Shown: positions 32,858-42,054, numbered from the stretch's first letter. The stretch: 64,000 bases of DNA from Pigmentiphaga aceris (GCF_008119665.1 NZ_CP043046.1:2914001-2978000), one strand, 5' to 3'. Translations and numbers: made by a program. The notes: generated by a model from the sequence alone, not told the origin.

Positions 32858-35359
32858 TCACCACCGGTACGTTGCGGTGGCGATCGCCTTGCGCGGTTCT
32901 CCATAGAAGCACCCGTAGGTGCAGCTCGCCACATAGGTCTTGTCCGTCAGATTGGTGATGTTCAAGGCCAGTTTCCACGGGCCGGTGGTGTAGCTGAGCA
33001 TGGCATCGACCAGCAGGAAGGACGGCACCGTTACGCTGTTTCCGTGCGCCGCACCCCGAGTGCTGTCGACATATCGCACGCCTGCGCCGATGCGCAGCCC
33101 CGGCAGGCCGAAGTCACCGAATCCATAGTCGCTCCAGACCGACAGCTGGTTGTACGGGACGCTGTCCAGTCGTTTGCCATTGTCTTCTGGGGTGGCCGGG
33201 CTGGCCTGGGTCGTGCGTGCGTCTGTGTAGGCGTAGGCGGCGATCAGATTTGCGTTGCGACCAATGCGGGTGCGTGCTTCAAGTTCCAGCCCGCGAGAAC
33301 GGGCTTTGCCGGCCTGGATGTTGAAGTCGCTGTTCTGCGGGTCGCTGACAAGCACATTGCGGCGTTCCAGTTGGTAGACGGCTGCAGACAGCATGGTGCT
33401 GGTGCCGTTTGGCTGGAAGCGCAGGCCGGCTTCGATCTGCCTGCCCTTTGAGGGTTCGAAGCGATTGCCGTCGCGTCCCACGCCGGTGCTGGGCTCGAAG
33501 GATTCGCTGTAGCTGGCGAAGGGTGCCAGGCCGTTGTCTGCCAGGTAAACCAGGCCGGCGCGGCCAGTGAAGGCGTGGTTGCGCTCGTTGTCGGCCCGGA
33601 CGCCACCGAATACGCCCACGTCGTCGTAGCGCACGGTGTCGTAGCGGCCACCCAGCAGCACGACCCACTTGTCGGCGATCTTGAGTTGGTCCTGCATGTA
33701 CACACCCAGGCGCGTGGCCTTGTTTCGGTACGAGAAGGTGTTGGGGATGCGTTCGGTGCCGATGGCCCCGGTGTAGATGGGCGCGAACAAATCGAGCGCA
33801 GAGGCTTCCAGTGTGTAGCGCTCGGTTTCCTCACGCGGCGCGGAGTAGTCCAGCCCGACCAGCACGGTGTGCTTCACCGGGCCTTGCGTGACACGGTATT
33901 CCACCGACGTATCGGACACGATGGACGAACTGTTGTCTTGTCGAAGGGTGGCCCAGCGCATGCCGGTGCGGCGCTGATCGTCGCTCACGCCACCCCAGAT
34001 CTCGACATACGGAAAGTCGTTGTCCATGCGCGTGTAGCGCAGACTGTTGCGCAGCTTCCATTGGGCATCAAAAGCATGCTCGAACTGGTAGCCAACCGAC
34101 ACACGCTTGGTCTCGAAGCGGTCGAAGCCTGGCTCGCCAACAAAGCGATTCCGGGGAATGCGGCCGTTGATGTTGGGCAGGACAGTGCCTTCTGCGGGCA
34201 GGCCGTAGACGTAGACGGTCTTGTCCTTCTGATACTCGGCAAGCAGCGTCAGCGACGTTGCTGCGCTGGGCTGCCATTTGAGGGCACCCGACAGGTAGTC
34301 GCGGTCGTCGGGCACGTGGTCAACGAAGCTGTTGCTGTCGCGCTTCAGGCCGGTCAGGCGATACGACCAGACGCCGTCGTTGTCCAGAGGACCACCGAAG
34401 TCACCCGAGATCTGTTTGCGCTGGAACGAACCTGTCTCCACGTTCAGTTCGCGCAGGGGCTGGGCAGTAGGGCGTTTGCTGACGGTGTTGATGATGCCGC
34501 CCGGCGCGGCCGCACCGAACAACACCGACGATGCACCCTTGAGCACCTCGACGCGCTCCAGACCGTAGAGTTCCTGACGCCCGTCGTAGCGCGTGACACC
34601 GTAACGCAGACCGTCGCGATACATGGTGCCGAGGTCCGACGTGGCCTGGAAGCCGCGCAGGAAGAATTGGTCGGTGGTGCGGTCAGCGGCTTCGTTGCGC
34701 GCAACGCCGGCAACGTAGCCAAGCACGTCTTGCAGGCCCTGGGCCTTGAGCATCTCGATTTCTTCGGTGCCGACCACGCTGATGGACTGCGGCGTCTCTA
34801 CGATTGGCGTGTCGGTCTTGGTGGCGGTGGCACTGCGCCGGGCAACGTAACCGTATACGGGGCCGGTGGGGGATTCCTGTTCGGTGTCGGCGGTCACGGT
34901 GACGGTGGGCAACACGGTGTTCCGGGGTGCTGCCGCCTCGGGCCTCGGCGGCGCAGCGCGCAGGCTGTAGTTGCCATTGCCGCTCGACACGATTTCAAGA
35001 CCGCTGCCGGTCAAGGCTTGCGCGAAGGCTTGTTCAACGCTCAGGTTGCCGCGCACGGGCGCGCTGTTGCGACCACGTACCAGCGAAGGATCGACGGCGA
35101 TGATGCGGCCGGCGCGGCGCGCAATGCCGGTTAGCGTTGCGTCCAGCGGACCGGCGGGCAAGTCGTAGGCGGCGAGCTGGTTGGCATTGGTCTGAGCACT
35201 GGTCTGCGCATTGGCACCGTGTCCGGCCAGCGCACCCGACATCAGGATCAACGTGGCAAACGATAGTGGTTGCAGCGCGCGAAAAGCTGCGGTGGGACGG
35301 ATTCGGGTGTGCATGCGGTTCTCTGGATGGATGAAGAAGGCCGGAAACAGGTGCTTCAT
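32858..35359 (-). CDS. TonB-dependent siderophore receptor with secretin/TonB N-terminal (STN) domain
   Basis: 833 residues. After a signal peptide (cleavage near GHGANA) comes an STN domain (YDLPAGPLDATLTGIARRAG, GNLSVEQAFAQAL) that contacts a FecR-type anti-sigma factor. The plug follows (ETPQSISVVGTEEIEML, VEVLKGASSVLFGAAAPGGIINTVSKRP), then a 22-strand barrel ending in Trp (ATATYRW). The GAAAPGGIINTVSKRP motif is typical of ferric-siderophore receptors of the FhuA/FpvA type. It probably imports a ferric siderophore and signals through the FecR and sigma genes just upstream. An alternative start at 35314 gives a shorter, more ordinary signal peptide. Confidence 0.93.
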   Translation of the reverse strand: MKHLFPAFFIHPENRMHTRIRPTAAFRALQPLSFATLILMSGALAGHGANAQTSAQTNANQLAAYDLPAGPLDATLTGIARRAGRIIAVDPSLVRGRNSAPVRGNLSVEQAFAQALTGSGLEIVSSGNGNYSLRAAPPRPEAAAPRNTVLPTVTVTADTEQESPTGPVYGYVARRSATATKTDTPIVETPQSISVVGTEEIEMLKAQGLQDVLGYVAGVARNEAADRTTDQFFLRGFQATSDLGTMYRDGLRYGVTRYDGRQELYGLERVEVLKGASSVLFGAAAPGGIINTVSKRPTAQPLRELNVETGSFQRKQISGDFGGPLDNDGVWSYRLTGLKRDSNSFVDHVPDDRDYLSGALKWQPSAATSLTLLAEYQKDKTVYVYGLPAEGTVLPNINGRIPRNRFVGEPGFDRFETKRVSVGYQFEHAFDAQWKLRNSLRYTRMDNDFPYVEIWGGVSDDQRRTGMRWATLRQDNSSSIVSDTSVEYRVTQGPVKHTVLVGLDYSAPREETERYTLEASALDLFAPIYTGAIGTERIPNTFSYRNKATRLGVYMQDQLKIADKWVVLLGGRYDTVRYDDVGVFGGVRADNERNHAFTGRAGLVYLADNGLAPFASYSESFEPSTGVGRDGNRFEPSKGRQIEAGLRFQPNGTSTMLSAAVYQLERRNVLVSDPQNSDFNIQAGKARSRGLELEARTRIGRNANLIAAYAYTDARTTQASPATPEDNGKRLDSVPYNQLSVWSDYGFGDFGLPGLRIGAGVRYVDSTRGAAHGNSVTVPSFLLVDAMLSYTTGPWKLALNITNLTDKTYVASCTYGCFYGEPRKAIATATYRW

Positions 35360-35410
35360 AAGCCTTGAACCGCGAGCGAAGAAAAGTGACAGGGCTGGCG
35401 CAAACTTTTT

Positions 35411-36415
35411 TTATTTGATGTCGATGGACACCCACCAATCGGTACGCCGCTGAACGGTGATCGGCAGTGCCTGTTCCAGCGCAGCCAGGGTGCGGTCGCT
35501 GTCGTCAAGCGGGAAACTGCCGGTAATGCGCAGGCGCGCGGCCTGCGGCGAGACGCGCAATAGCCCGGTGCGGTATGGGCGCAAGGCATCGACCACCTCT
35601 TCAAGACTGCGGTCGTGTACCTCGACAAAGCCGTCGGTCCATGCGCTTGCAGCGCGCGGCGTCATGGCGTCCAGCGTGGCACCCTGAGCGGTGAAGCGCG
35701 CGCTTTGACCTTGCTTGATGTTGATGGCCGCGCCGTGCAGCGGTTCGATGCGCACCGAGGAATGCAGCACCGCAACCAGCGTGCTGCCTTCGTGCTGGCT
35801 GACCATGAAGCGCGTGCCCAGCGCGTGCACGCGGCCTTGTGCCGTGTGCACGACAAAGGCGCGTGCAGCGTCTTGGGCAACGTCGACGATCAACTCGCCG
35901 CTGCGCAGATGCAACCGGCGCATACCGCCATCGAAGTCCATGTCGACCACGCTGCGTGCATTGAGCCACAGGCGGCTGCCATCGGGCAGTGCAATGACAC
36001 GGCGCTCGCCGGTACCCGTCGTGAAATCGGCGACCAGGGCCGACAAGGGGCGCTGTCGCTCAGCCCAGAGCAGACCAAGCGCACCGCCCGCCAGCAGCAG
36101 ACTCAATGTATTGCGCAGTCCGCGACGGCGGTTGGCACTGGGCAGCAGGCTGCGGCGCATGGCCTGTCGCCCCGCCGAACTGTCGGGAAGCTCTCTTATC
36201 CGGCCAAGCGCGTGTTCCATGTGGGTTGCCGCGGCCTCATGGCGAGGGTCTGCCTTGCGCCACGTGTCGAAGTCGGCACGATCACGCAAGGTGGCCTCGC
36301 CAGAGCGCAGGTGCACGGCCCAGGCAATGGCCTGCGCGGCAATCGGGTCCGGTGCGCCGCTGGCAGGAAACGCATCAGGGGGTGGACCGCTTGCCTCGGC
36401 TTCAAAGCGCCGCAT
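35411..36415 (-). CDS. FecR-family anti-sigma factor/signal transducer
   Basis: 334 residues. The N-terminal ~80 residues match the cytosolic DUF4880 domain (AIAWAVHLRSGEATLRDRADFDTWRKADP), then one membrane helix (NTLSLLLAGGALGLLW) and the periplasmic FecR domain (GERRVIALPDGSRLWLNARS, HLRSGELIVDVA). A C-terminal STN-like segment (LRISGSFPLDDSDRTLAALEQALPI type) follows. It relays occupancy of the receptor to the sigma factor, whose 3' end overlaps its start by 14 bases. Confidence 0.93.
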   Translation of the reverse strand: MRRFEAEASGPPPDAFPASGAPDPIAAQAIAWAVHLRSGEATLRDRADFDTWRKADPRHEAAATHMEHALGRIRELPDSSAGRQAMRRSLLPSANRRRGLRNTLSLLLAGGALGLLWAERQRPLSALVADFTTGTGERRVIALPDGSRLWLNARSVVDMDFDGGMRRLHLRSGELIVDVAQDAARAFVVHTAQGRVHALGTRFMVSQHEGSTLVAVLHSSVRIEPLHGAAINIKQGQSARFTAQGATLDAMTPRAASAWTDGFVEVHDRSLEEVVDALRPYRTGLLRVSPQAARLRITGSFPLDDSDRTLAALEQALPITVQRRTDWWVSIDIK

Positions 36416-36911
36416 AACAACGTGTCAGGGCGTCGGCCATGTACTGACGGACGCGGCTGGCCGATACACCGAGTTCGGCGGCAATTTCGGCATAGGTCAG
36501 CCCGTCCAGTTGGCTGAGCAGGAAAGCACGTCGTGCTTTGATCGACAGACCATCGAGCAGAACGCTGATGGCAAGCAGCGTTTCCAACATGATCGCCCGG
36601 TCCTCTTCTGATGGCACCAATGCTTCGGGCACCAGCGCTAGTTCTGCCAACCAAGCTTGTTCGAGTTTCTGGCGTCGCTGATGATTCAACAGCACGTTGC
36701 GCGCAACGGTACTCAAATAGGCGCGCGGCTCGTCCAGATCGGCCGGCATGCGCGAGGTAAGCAACCGCAGAAATGTGTCGTGCGCAAGGTCGGCCGCGCG
36801 ATGGCTGCAGCCCAGTTTCCGGCGCAGCCAAGCCTGCAACCAGCCCTGATGCTCGCTGTAGAGCGCGTCGATGTGCGGGTAGGGCTGGGATGGCACGGCG
36901 GCAGCTTCCAT
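36402..36911 (-). CDS. ECF RNA polymerase sigma factor, FecI type
   Basis: 169 residues. Region 2 is at about 8-75 (LYSEHQGWLQAWLRRKLG, DLAHDTFLRLL, RAYLSTVARNVLLNHQRRQ), and region 4 at 105-165 (RRAFLLSQLDGLTYAEIAAELGVSASRVRQYM). First gene of the sigma-FecR-receptor unit. Upstream in-frame codons to 37025 give no sigma homology, so the ATG at 36911 was chosen. Confidence 0.92.
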   Translation of the reverse strand: MEAAAVPSQPYPHIDALYSEHQGWLQAWLRRKLGCSHRAADLAHDTFLRLLTSRMPADLDEPRAYLSTVARNVLLNHQRRQKLEQAWLAELALVPEALVPSEEDRAIMLETLLAISVLLDGLSIKARRAFLLSQLDGLTYAEIAAELGVSASRVRQYMADALTRCYAAL

Positions 36912-36926
36912 GAGTGTCGATGCGAA

Positions 36927-36947
36927 CGATTCGTATTTTACGATTCG
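36927..36947. promoter_or_regulatory. Dyad and direct repeat just upstream of the first FecI-type gene
   Basis: The dyad TCGTA-TTT-TACGA (36931-36943) is flanked by two copies of CGATTCG (36927-36933, 36941-36947), 16-36 bases upstream of the sigma start. It does not fit the usual Fur consensus well, so it could be a poor Fur site or the site of another regulator. Confidence 0.4.
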
Positions 36948-37102
36948 ACGCAGCGTAGCAAAGCTGGTGCACGGACGCCAGGGGATCGAATCCGGCGAGA
37001 AATAAAAAAGTCGATTCCGATGCAATTCGGAATCGACCCTTGTCTTGCTGGACCCGCGTCGCTATCGAGCGAGGCACAGGCCCGTGTCACACACCATGCG
37101 AA

Positions 37103-37471
37103 TTATTCGGTTTCAGCCGAGACTTCGTCGGTCTTGCGGTTGTACTTCAGCGTGATTTTGTTGATTTCGCACAGGTCGAAACCCTTCCACACGACCTCAG
37201 AAGCGTCGTCGTCGAAGACCACTTTCAGGTCTTGCTTGCAAGCGGCGCTATCGCGGAACTTGAACAGACGCGACTTGTTTTTTTCCAGCACGACGTCGCC
37301 CATGCGGTCGACGCCCCACGAGTTGCGGTTGCTGGCCGACAGATAAACTTCGCGGATGTCGTAGCCGGTGCGGTTCAACAGCGTGAAGTCGGCGTCGCCT
37401 GCGAAAGCTGCCGAAGAGGTCAGTGCGGCAACGGTTGCCACAGCCAAAAGAGTGCGTTTGATGATCGACAT
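37103..37471 (-). CDS. Small secreted protein of unknown function
   Basis: 122 residues with a clear signal peptide (MSIIKRTLLAVATVAALTSSAAFA, cleavage after AFA), so the mature protein is about 98 residues in the periplasm. It reads DADFTLLNRTGYDIREVYLSAS, then WGVDRMGD and VVWKGFDLCEINKITLKYN. Two cysteines (in SAACKQD and FDLCEI) could form a disulfide. Beta-rich relatives of this pattern are common in Bordetella-type genomes, sometimes mislabelled as argininosuccinate lyase; no function is established. It stands alone between the iron module and the thiolase gene. Confidence 0.8.
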   Translation of the reverse strand: MSIIKRTLLAVATVAALTSSAAFAGDADFTLLNRTGYDIREVYLSASNRNSWGVDRMGDVVLEKNKSRLFKFRDSAACKQDLKVVFDDDASEVVWKGFDLCEINKITLKYNRKTDEVSAETE

Positions 37472-37654
37472 GGGTGACAGCCTTTATTGTAAAAAAACCG
37501 GGTGGTTGACGAGCGAATTCTAGATAGCTATTGCAAATAAAAACTGGTTGTATCCAAGTATTTTTGCGCGCTCGTTGTATGGTCCTGACACCGATGTTTT
37601 TGGCATATTTATTTGCTGTCTCATCTGCCTGAATGAGGCGCTTTCTGGTAGTGG

Positions 37655-37678
37655 AAAAGCCCGCTGCTACGGGCTTTC
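37655..37678 (-). terminator. Intrinsic terminator-like hairpin after the thiolase gene
   Basis: AAAGCCCG and CGGGCTTT (37656-37677) pair around a six-base loop. Read on the minus strand the stem ends in TTTTCC. It lies about 80 bases past the thiolase stop. Confidence 0.6.
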
Positions 37679-37756
37679 AGGCCGATTGCTTCACGCATTT
37701 GGACGGGTTTTTCAGGATTTCAGTTTGCCGTCAGCAAGTCGGAAGCAATCAGTAAC

Positions 37757-38959
37757 TCAGACGATTTCAAATAGCCCTGCAGCACCCATTCCGCCGCCCA
37801 CGCACATGGTCACGACCACGTAGCGAGCACCCCTTCGTTTGCCTTCGATCAGCGCGTGTCCGGCCATCCGTGCGCCTGACATGCCGTAGGGGTGACCGAT
37901 GGAAATCGCGCCGCCGTTCACGTTAAGCAATTCGTCGGGAATGCCAAGCTTGTCCCGGCAGTACAGCACCTGGCAGGCGAAGGCTTCGTTCAGTTCCCAC
38001 AGGCCGATGTCGTCCATGCGCAAGCCGTGTTGCGCCAGCAGTTTGGGGACGGCAAGCACCGGGCCGATGCCCATCTCGTCGGGTGCGCAGCCCGCAACCG
38101 CCATCCCTCGGTAGATGCCCAGCGGTGCCAGGCCAAGGCGTTGGGCCTCGGCAGCTTCCATCAACACGCAGGCCGTTGCGCCGTCCGACAATTGCGATGC
38201 ATTGCCCGCGGTGATGAAGCGACCTGCGCCAACTTGCTGGCCGCCTTTGAAGACGGGTGCCAAGGCTTGCAGGCTTGGCAAGCTTGTGTCGGGCCGATTG
38301 CCTTCGTCGCGGGCCAGGGTGACAGGGGTGTGTGTGATTGCACCAGTTGCTTTGTCCACGTCGCGGCGGACGGCTTGCATAGGGGCGATTTCATTGTCGA
38401 AGCGAGCAGCGGCCTGCGCGGCTGCCGTGCGCTGCTGTGAACGCAGGGCGTAGGCGTCTTGGGCCTCGCGCGACACGCCATAACGGTCGGCAACCAGTTC
38501 GGCGGTTTCCAGCATGCTCATGTAGACCGCAGGGCAGTCGCGCATCAGGTCCGGGTCGTGCCAGCGCGACAGGTTCATCTTGTCGTTCTGCACCAGCGAG
38601 ATCGACTCCAGACCACCTGCCACGGTGATGTTCATGCCTTCATGCAGGATCTGGCGCGCAGCAATCGCAATAGCCATCAGGCCGGACGCGCATTGCCGGT
38701 CCACACTCATGGCAGGCACGCTCACGGGCAGGCCGGCGCGCAACGCGGCCTGGCGGGCGATGTTCATGTGGGTGCTGCCTTGTTGCAAGGCCGCGCCCAG
38801 GATCACGTCTTCAACCTGGGCAGGGTCGATGCCGGCGCGCTGCACGGCGTGGGCAATGGCATGGCCGCCGAGCGCGGGTGCCGTGGTGTCGTTGAACGCG
38901 CCGCGATAGGCTTTGCCGATGGGCGTGCGCGCCGTGGAGACGATGACAGCTTCTCTCAT
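37757..38959 (-). CDS. Acetyl-CoA acetyltransferase/3-ketoacyl-CoA thiolase
   Basis: 400 residues. Nucleophile Cys90 lies in [13 protein letters not shown]. The C-terminal [16 protein letters not shown] gives the His, and [12 protein letters not shown] the second Cys. It cleaves 3-ketoacyl-CoA with CoA to release acetyl-CoA, the last step of beta-oxidation-like pathways. It starts the left end of the acyl-CoA cluster and is on the same strand as the thioesterase, SDR and MaoC genes; a 94-base gap separates it from the thioesterase. Confidence 0.94.
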   Translation of the reverse strand: MREAVIVSTARTPIGKAYRGAFNDTTAPALGGHAIAHAVQRAGIDPAQVEDVILGAALQQGSTHMNIARQAALRAGLPVSVPAMSVDRQCASGLMAIAIAARQILHEGMNITVAGGLESISLVQNDKMNLSRWHDPDLMRDCPAVYMSMLETAELVADRYGVSREAQDAYALRSQQRTAAAQAAARFDNEIAPMQAVRRDVDKATGAITHTPVTLARDEGNRPDTSLPSLQALAPVFKGGQQVGAGRFITAGNASQLSDGATACVLMEAAEAQRLGLAPLGIYRGMAVAGCAPDEMGIGPVLAVPKLLAQHGLRMDDIGLWELNEAFACQVLYCRDKLGIPDELLNVNGGAISIGHPYGMSGARMAGHALIEGKRRGARYVVVTMCVGGGMGAAGLFEIV

Positions 38960-39053
38960 GGAAGTTTCCTGAGTCAGTATCGATGGGTGTGTGGGATCGC
39001 AGCGTTGCTGCTCTGGATGGCAGGCGGTCTTTCAGGAAGACCGCCTGCAGGCG

Positions 39054-39569
39054 TTACGAAGCGATCAATGTCTGCAAAGCGGCTTTCAGATGTGCGGGCA
39101 GTTCGACAGGGCGGTTGTCGGCGCGGCCCACGTAGGCGTGGGTGAAGCTGCCTTGCGCGGCGGCCAGGTCATCGTCTTCGCGGAACATCGCAAATTCGTA
39201 GGTGACGCTGGTGCGCCCCAGACGTCCGACGCGCACGCCGATCGTGACCCGGTCGGGAAAGGCAACCGGGCGGAAATAACTGGTGTTGGTTTGCACCACC
39301 AGGCCAATGATTTGGCTGTGCACCAGATCGAGCACACCCAGCTCGATCAAGGTTTGGTTGACGGCGGTGTCGAAATACTCGTTGTAGACCACGTTGTTCA
39401 TGTGGCCGTAGACGTCGGTGTCGCGCAGCCGTGTGGTCATGGGCAGCAGGCGGGCATAGGCGCGCCGATGGCTGGCAACCGGGCGGGGCGATGCACTGGT
39501 GTTTGCCGGTTGTTCCGAGTCGCCCTTGTTGTTGAGGACACCCGATTTTTGGGCAGTGGCGGTATTCAC
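39054..39569 (-). CDS. Acyl-CoA thioesterase (4-hydroxybenzoyl-CoA thioesterase-like hot-dog protein)
   Basis: 171 residues. A polar, disordered N-terminus of about 40 residues precedes the hot-dog domain with RLRDTDVYGHMNNVVYNEYF, the catalytic-Asp region of the 4HBT family, and SYFRPVAFPDRVTIGVRVGRLG. It hydrolyses an acyl-CoA to the free acid and CoA. Its ATG overlaps the SDR stop by four bases, so it is in the SDR-MaoC operon. Confidence 0.9.
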   Translation of the reverse strand: MNTATAQKSGVLNNKGDSEQPANTSASPRPVASHRRAYARLLPMTTRLRDTDVYGHMNNVVYNEYFDTAVNQTLIELGVLDLVHSQIIGLVVQTNTSYFRPVAFPDRVTIGVRVGRLGRTSVTYEFAMFREDDDLAAAQGSFTHAYVGRADNRPVELPAHLKAALQTLIAS

Positions 39570-40519
39570 GCGCGGCCCTCTGCCTGCTTGGCGCGCGTCA
39601 AGATGCGCGACACATGGGCGAAGCCTTCGGGTGTCTCAAGAATCTTGTCCAGGCTGGCAATCTCGTCGAAATGGGCGGCGATCTGCTCGGGGGTGCGCTG
39701 GTCCGGTGGCAGGTAGACGCCTTCGGTCTCGACCACGGCAAGCCGGGCATAGGTGCCGGCACCTGCCAGCAAGGCGGTGCGGCTGGGGGCTGCTTCGCCC
39801 ACCAGGAACAAGGCGGCGGGTGTCACGAAGCTCGGGTCGAGCGCACGCAGGCTGTCGGCGTCGAACAGTTCTGCCGTCATGCGGGTCGCGGCGGTGGGCA
39901 GCAAAGCGTTGACCTTGATGCCATAACGCAAACCTTCCAGGTGCAGCACGTTCATCAAGCCGATCAGGGCCGTCTTGGCCGCGCCGTAGTTGGCCTGGCC
40001 GAAGTTGCCGAAGACCCCGGATGTTGAGGACGTCATCAGAATGCGGCCGTATTCCTGGGCGCGCATGGTGGGCCAGACGGCGCGGGCGCAATTGGCGGCA
40101 CCCAGCAGGTGCACGTCCACCACGGCGTTGAAATCGTCGGCGCTCATTTTCGCGAAGCTCTTGTCGCGCAAAATGCCGGCGTTGTTGATCAGGATGTCGA
40201 TGCGGCCCCAGGTGTCGAGCGCGCGTTGGGCCATGGCCTGCACGGCGTCCGGGTCGCAGACGTTGGCACCATCGGCAATGGCCTGGCCACCCGCCGCCAC
40301 GATTTCATCGACCACCGCCTGGGCGGCAGCCGTCGATGCACCAGCCCCGTCGCGGCCCCCGCCAAAGTCGTTCACCACCACGCGGGCACCGCGCGCGGCA
40401 AGTTGCAGCGCATGGTTGCGGCCAAGGCCGTTGCCCGCGCCGGTGACGATGGCCACGCGGTCGTCGAAGCGTTGCTCGGTTTGGGTTGAGGAAGCTGTTG
40501 TCTGGGAAGCAGTGGTCAT
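39566..40519 (-). CDS. SDR-family 3-hydroxyacyl-CoA dehydrogenase-like enzyme
   Basis: 317 residues. GAGNGLGR gives the NAD(P) site, NNAG is present, and the catalytic Ser-Tyr-Lys is intact (TSSTSGVFGNFGQANYGAAK). RVVVNDFGGGRDG with a ~20-residue extension after strand 2 is the hallmark of peroxisomal MFE-2-type (3R)-hydroxyacyl-CoA dehydrogenases. With the MaoC hydratase encoded just upstream it would carry out hydration and oxidation of an enoyl-CoA. Confidence 0.92.
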   Translation of the reverse strand: MTTASQTTASSTQTEQRFDDRVAIVTGAGNGLGRNHALQLAARGARVVVNDFGGGRDGAGASTAAAQAVVDEIVAAGGQAIADGANVCDPDAVQAMAQRALDTWGRIDILINNAGILRDKSFAKMSADDFNAVVDVHLLGAANCARAVWPTMRAQEYGRILMTSSTSGVFGNFGQANYGAAKTALIGLMNVLHLEGLRYGIKVNALLPTAATRMTAELFDADSLRALDPSFVTPAALFLVGEAAPSRTALLAGAGTYARLAVVETEGVYLPPDQRTPEQIAAHFDEIASLDKILETPEGFAHVSRILTRAKQAEGRA

Positions 40520-40523
40520 CGGG

Positions 40524-41030
40524 TCATCCTTTCAGAATGGTCATGGTCAGCCACTCGGCGGCCAGCGCGGGGCGCTCGGCGGCGTCGATTTCAACGGTGA
40601 CGCTGTAGCGGGTCATAAATTCGGTGGGTGTGCGGGGTGTCAGTGCCGCCAACGTGAAACGGCCGCGCACGCGGGTGCCCACACGAACCGGCGTCAGGAA
40701 GCGCACCTTGTCGAAGCCATAGTTGATGCCGATCGAACCCGGAATCTGCGGCAGCACCTGAAAGCTCATCGCGCTGAGCAAGGACAGCGACAGAAAGCCG
40801 TGTGCGATGGTCCCGCCGAACGGGCTGTCACGCCTTGCACGTGCAGGGTCAACGTGAATGAACTGGAAGTCCTGGGTGGCTTCGGCAAACATGTCGACCT
40901 GCGTCTGGGTGACCACAAACCAGTCGGACACGCCGAGCTCGTGGCCTACCCGGGCGGATAAATCGCGCACGGCAGGGTCGGCGTAGATCAGATCTGGAAT
41001 TGCAGGTGACGGGGCGGAATCACTGGGCAT
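40524..41030 (-). CDS. MaoC-family enoyl-CoA hydratase
   Basis: About 168 residues. The hot-dog hydratase motif is visible: FAEATQDFQFIHVDPARA, with catalytic Asp/His, and PFGGTIAHGFLSLSLLSAM. It resembles NodN/MaoC (R)-specific hydratases. GGAG in front of two nearby in-frame ATGs (41039, 41030) fits better with 41030. First gene of the minus-strand operon and divergent from the TetR gene; its promoter region contains the ATACT-N4-AGTAT palindrome. Confidence 0.9.
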   Translation of the reverse strand: MPSDSAPSPAIPDLIYADPAVRDLSARVGHELGVSDWFVVTQTQVDMFAEATQDFQFIHVDPARARRDSPFGGTIAHGFLSLSLLSAMSFQVLPQIPGSIGINYGFDKVRFLTPVRVGTRVRGRFTLAALTPRTPTEFMTRYSVTVEIDAAERPALAAEWLTMTILKG

Positions 41031-41053
41031 AATGACCATTTCTCCATAAAAAC

Positions 41054-41067
41054 ATACTGAGTAGTAT
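41054..41067. promoter_or_regulatory. Operator-like palindrome ATACT-N4-AGTAT, MaoC/TetR promoter
   Basis: ATACT-GAGT-AGTAT is a perfect dyad that overlaps TATAAT (41065-41070) on the plus strand and TATACT on the minus strand, so a bound repressor would block both divergent promoters. The same dyad recurs at 43853-43866 in the second divergent region of this cluster. A partial copy (ATACTTGG) is at 41217-41224 in the TetR leader. Confidence 0.75.
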
Positions 41068-41247
41068 AATTTGTGGGCTGTGCGGGTTATTCATGTTTGA
41101 TTGGAAGCCTGATGATTAATGACTCAGCAGATCAATCGAGCAACACGCAAGCGAAAATCGGCACAGAAGCTGGCAATAAGCGCTGCCGGCAACGCACTGG
41201 CAGCGTACTTACAAACATACTTGGCGGGAACAACGGAGAAGTTCAGC

Positions 41248-41889
41248 ATGAAAATCGACGCAGCGGCCACGGCCCCGCGCACCGATGGGGCCGGCAATAT
41301 CGAAATTCTGACTGCGGCCGCCGAGTGCTTCACAGAACAAGGTTTTCACGCTTCCAGCATTGATGACGTGGCGCGTCGGCTGGGTGCCACCAAGGGCCGT
41401 GTCTACCATTACTATCGGTCCAAGACCGATCTGTTCTTCGATGTACATCGCGAAGGCATGCGGCGCAATTTCGACGCGGTGCGGCCGGCTATGAAACTGC
41501 CCGGCACGGGTGCCGTGCGGCTGGCGCACATGCTTCGGCATCACGCCTTGTCCATGATGGAAAACCTGGCTTTCGAGACGGTGGTGGTGCAGGGCGTGCA
41601 CATGCATCGCCTGGGGGCGACCACGCCTGCGCAACGACGCACCTTGGCTGAACTGATGACCATCCGCAACGACTTCGAGGCGCTGTTCAAGGGGGTTGCC
41701 TACGAGGGCGTGGAAGACGGGTCGCTGCGCATTCCGGACGTATCTATCGCCATCAAGGCCGCGCTCGGCGCAATCAACTGGATTGCCGTGTGGTACCGGC
41801 CGCGTCTGGGTGAAACCCGCGATGACCGCGAGATTCTGGCGGAAAAGCTGGTGGATACCCAGATGTCGGGCTTGGCCGCGCGAACTTGA
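41248..41889 (+). CDS. TetR-family transcriptional regulator of the acyl-CoA cluster
   Basis: 213 residues. The N-terminal helix-turn-helix is at about 18-65 (ILTAAAECFTEQGFHASSIDDVARRLGATKGRVYHYYRSK), followed by a helical ligand domain with AIKAALGAINWIAVWYRP near the end, resembling TetR regulators of fatty-acid or acyl-CoA genes (TetR_C_33/FadR-like). The frame is open from 41119, but CGGAG ten bases before the ATG at 41248 marks this start. It probably represses the divergent operon, the ligase/hydratase promoters and itself through the shared palindrome. Confidence 0.9.
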   Translation: MKIDAAATAPRTDGAGNIEILTAAAECFTEQGFHASSIDDVARRLGATKGRVYHYYRSKTDLFFDVHREGMRRNFDAVRPAMKLPGTGAVRLAHMLRHHALSMMENLAFETVVVQGVHMHRLGATTPAQRRTLAELMTIRNDFEALFKGVAYEGVEDGSLRIPDVSIAIKAALGAINWIAVWYRPRLGETRDDREILAEKLVDTQMSGLAART

Positions 41890-42006
41890 TTCGGCGCGCA
41901 GCGGGCGTGATGCGTCCGCTGCGCGTGTGCATGCGGTTGCCATGCTTGGACGACTGCATGGATGACTGCGGTGCTCCCACCATGCACGGCCGCATGGAAG
42001 ACAAAA

Positions 42007-42054
42007 CGAACGACCAAACGGACGACCAAGCGGACGACCAAGCGGTCGAACAAA
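42007..42054. repeat. Degenerate 12-bp tandem repeat, four units
   Basis: CGGACGACCAAG occurs twice exactly (42019-42042), flanked by one diverged copy on each side (CGAACGACCAAA, CGGTCGAACAAA). It lies in the 212-base gap between the TetR and ligase 3' ends and outside any supported gene. Confidence 0.6.

Noticed and set aside
33575..35134. 519-codon plus-strand frame opposite the first TonB receptor
   Set aside because: The receptor frame has signal, STN, plug and barrel; the opposite frame matches nothing recognisable.
37476..37756. Possible small gene at 37548-37823 on the plus strand
   Set aside because: No ribosome site or motif; most of it overlaps a terminator and the thiolase 3' end.
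41119..41247. Extended N-terminus of the TetR regulator
   Set aside because: A ribosome site lies before the inner ATG at 41248, where the HTH domain spacing is normal; the extension overlaps a putative operator half-site.
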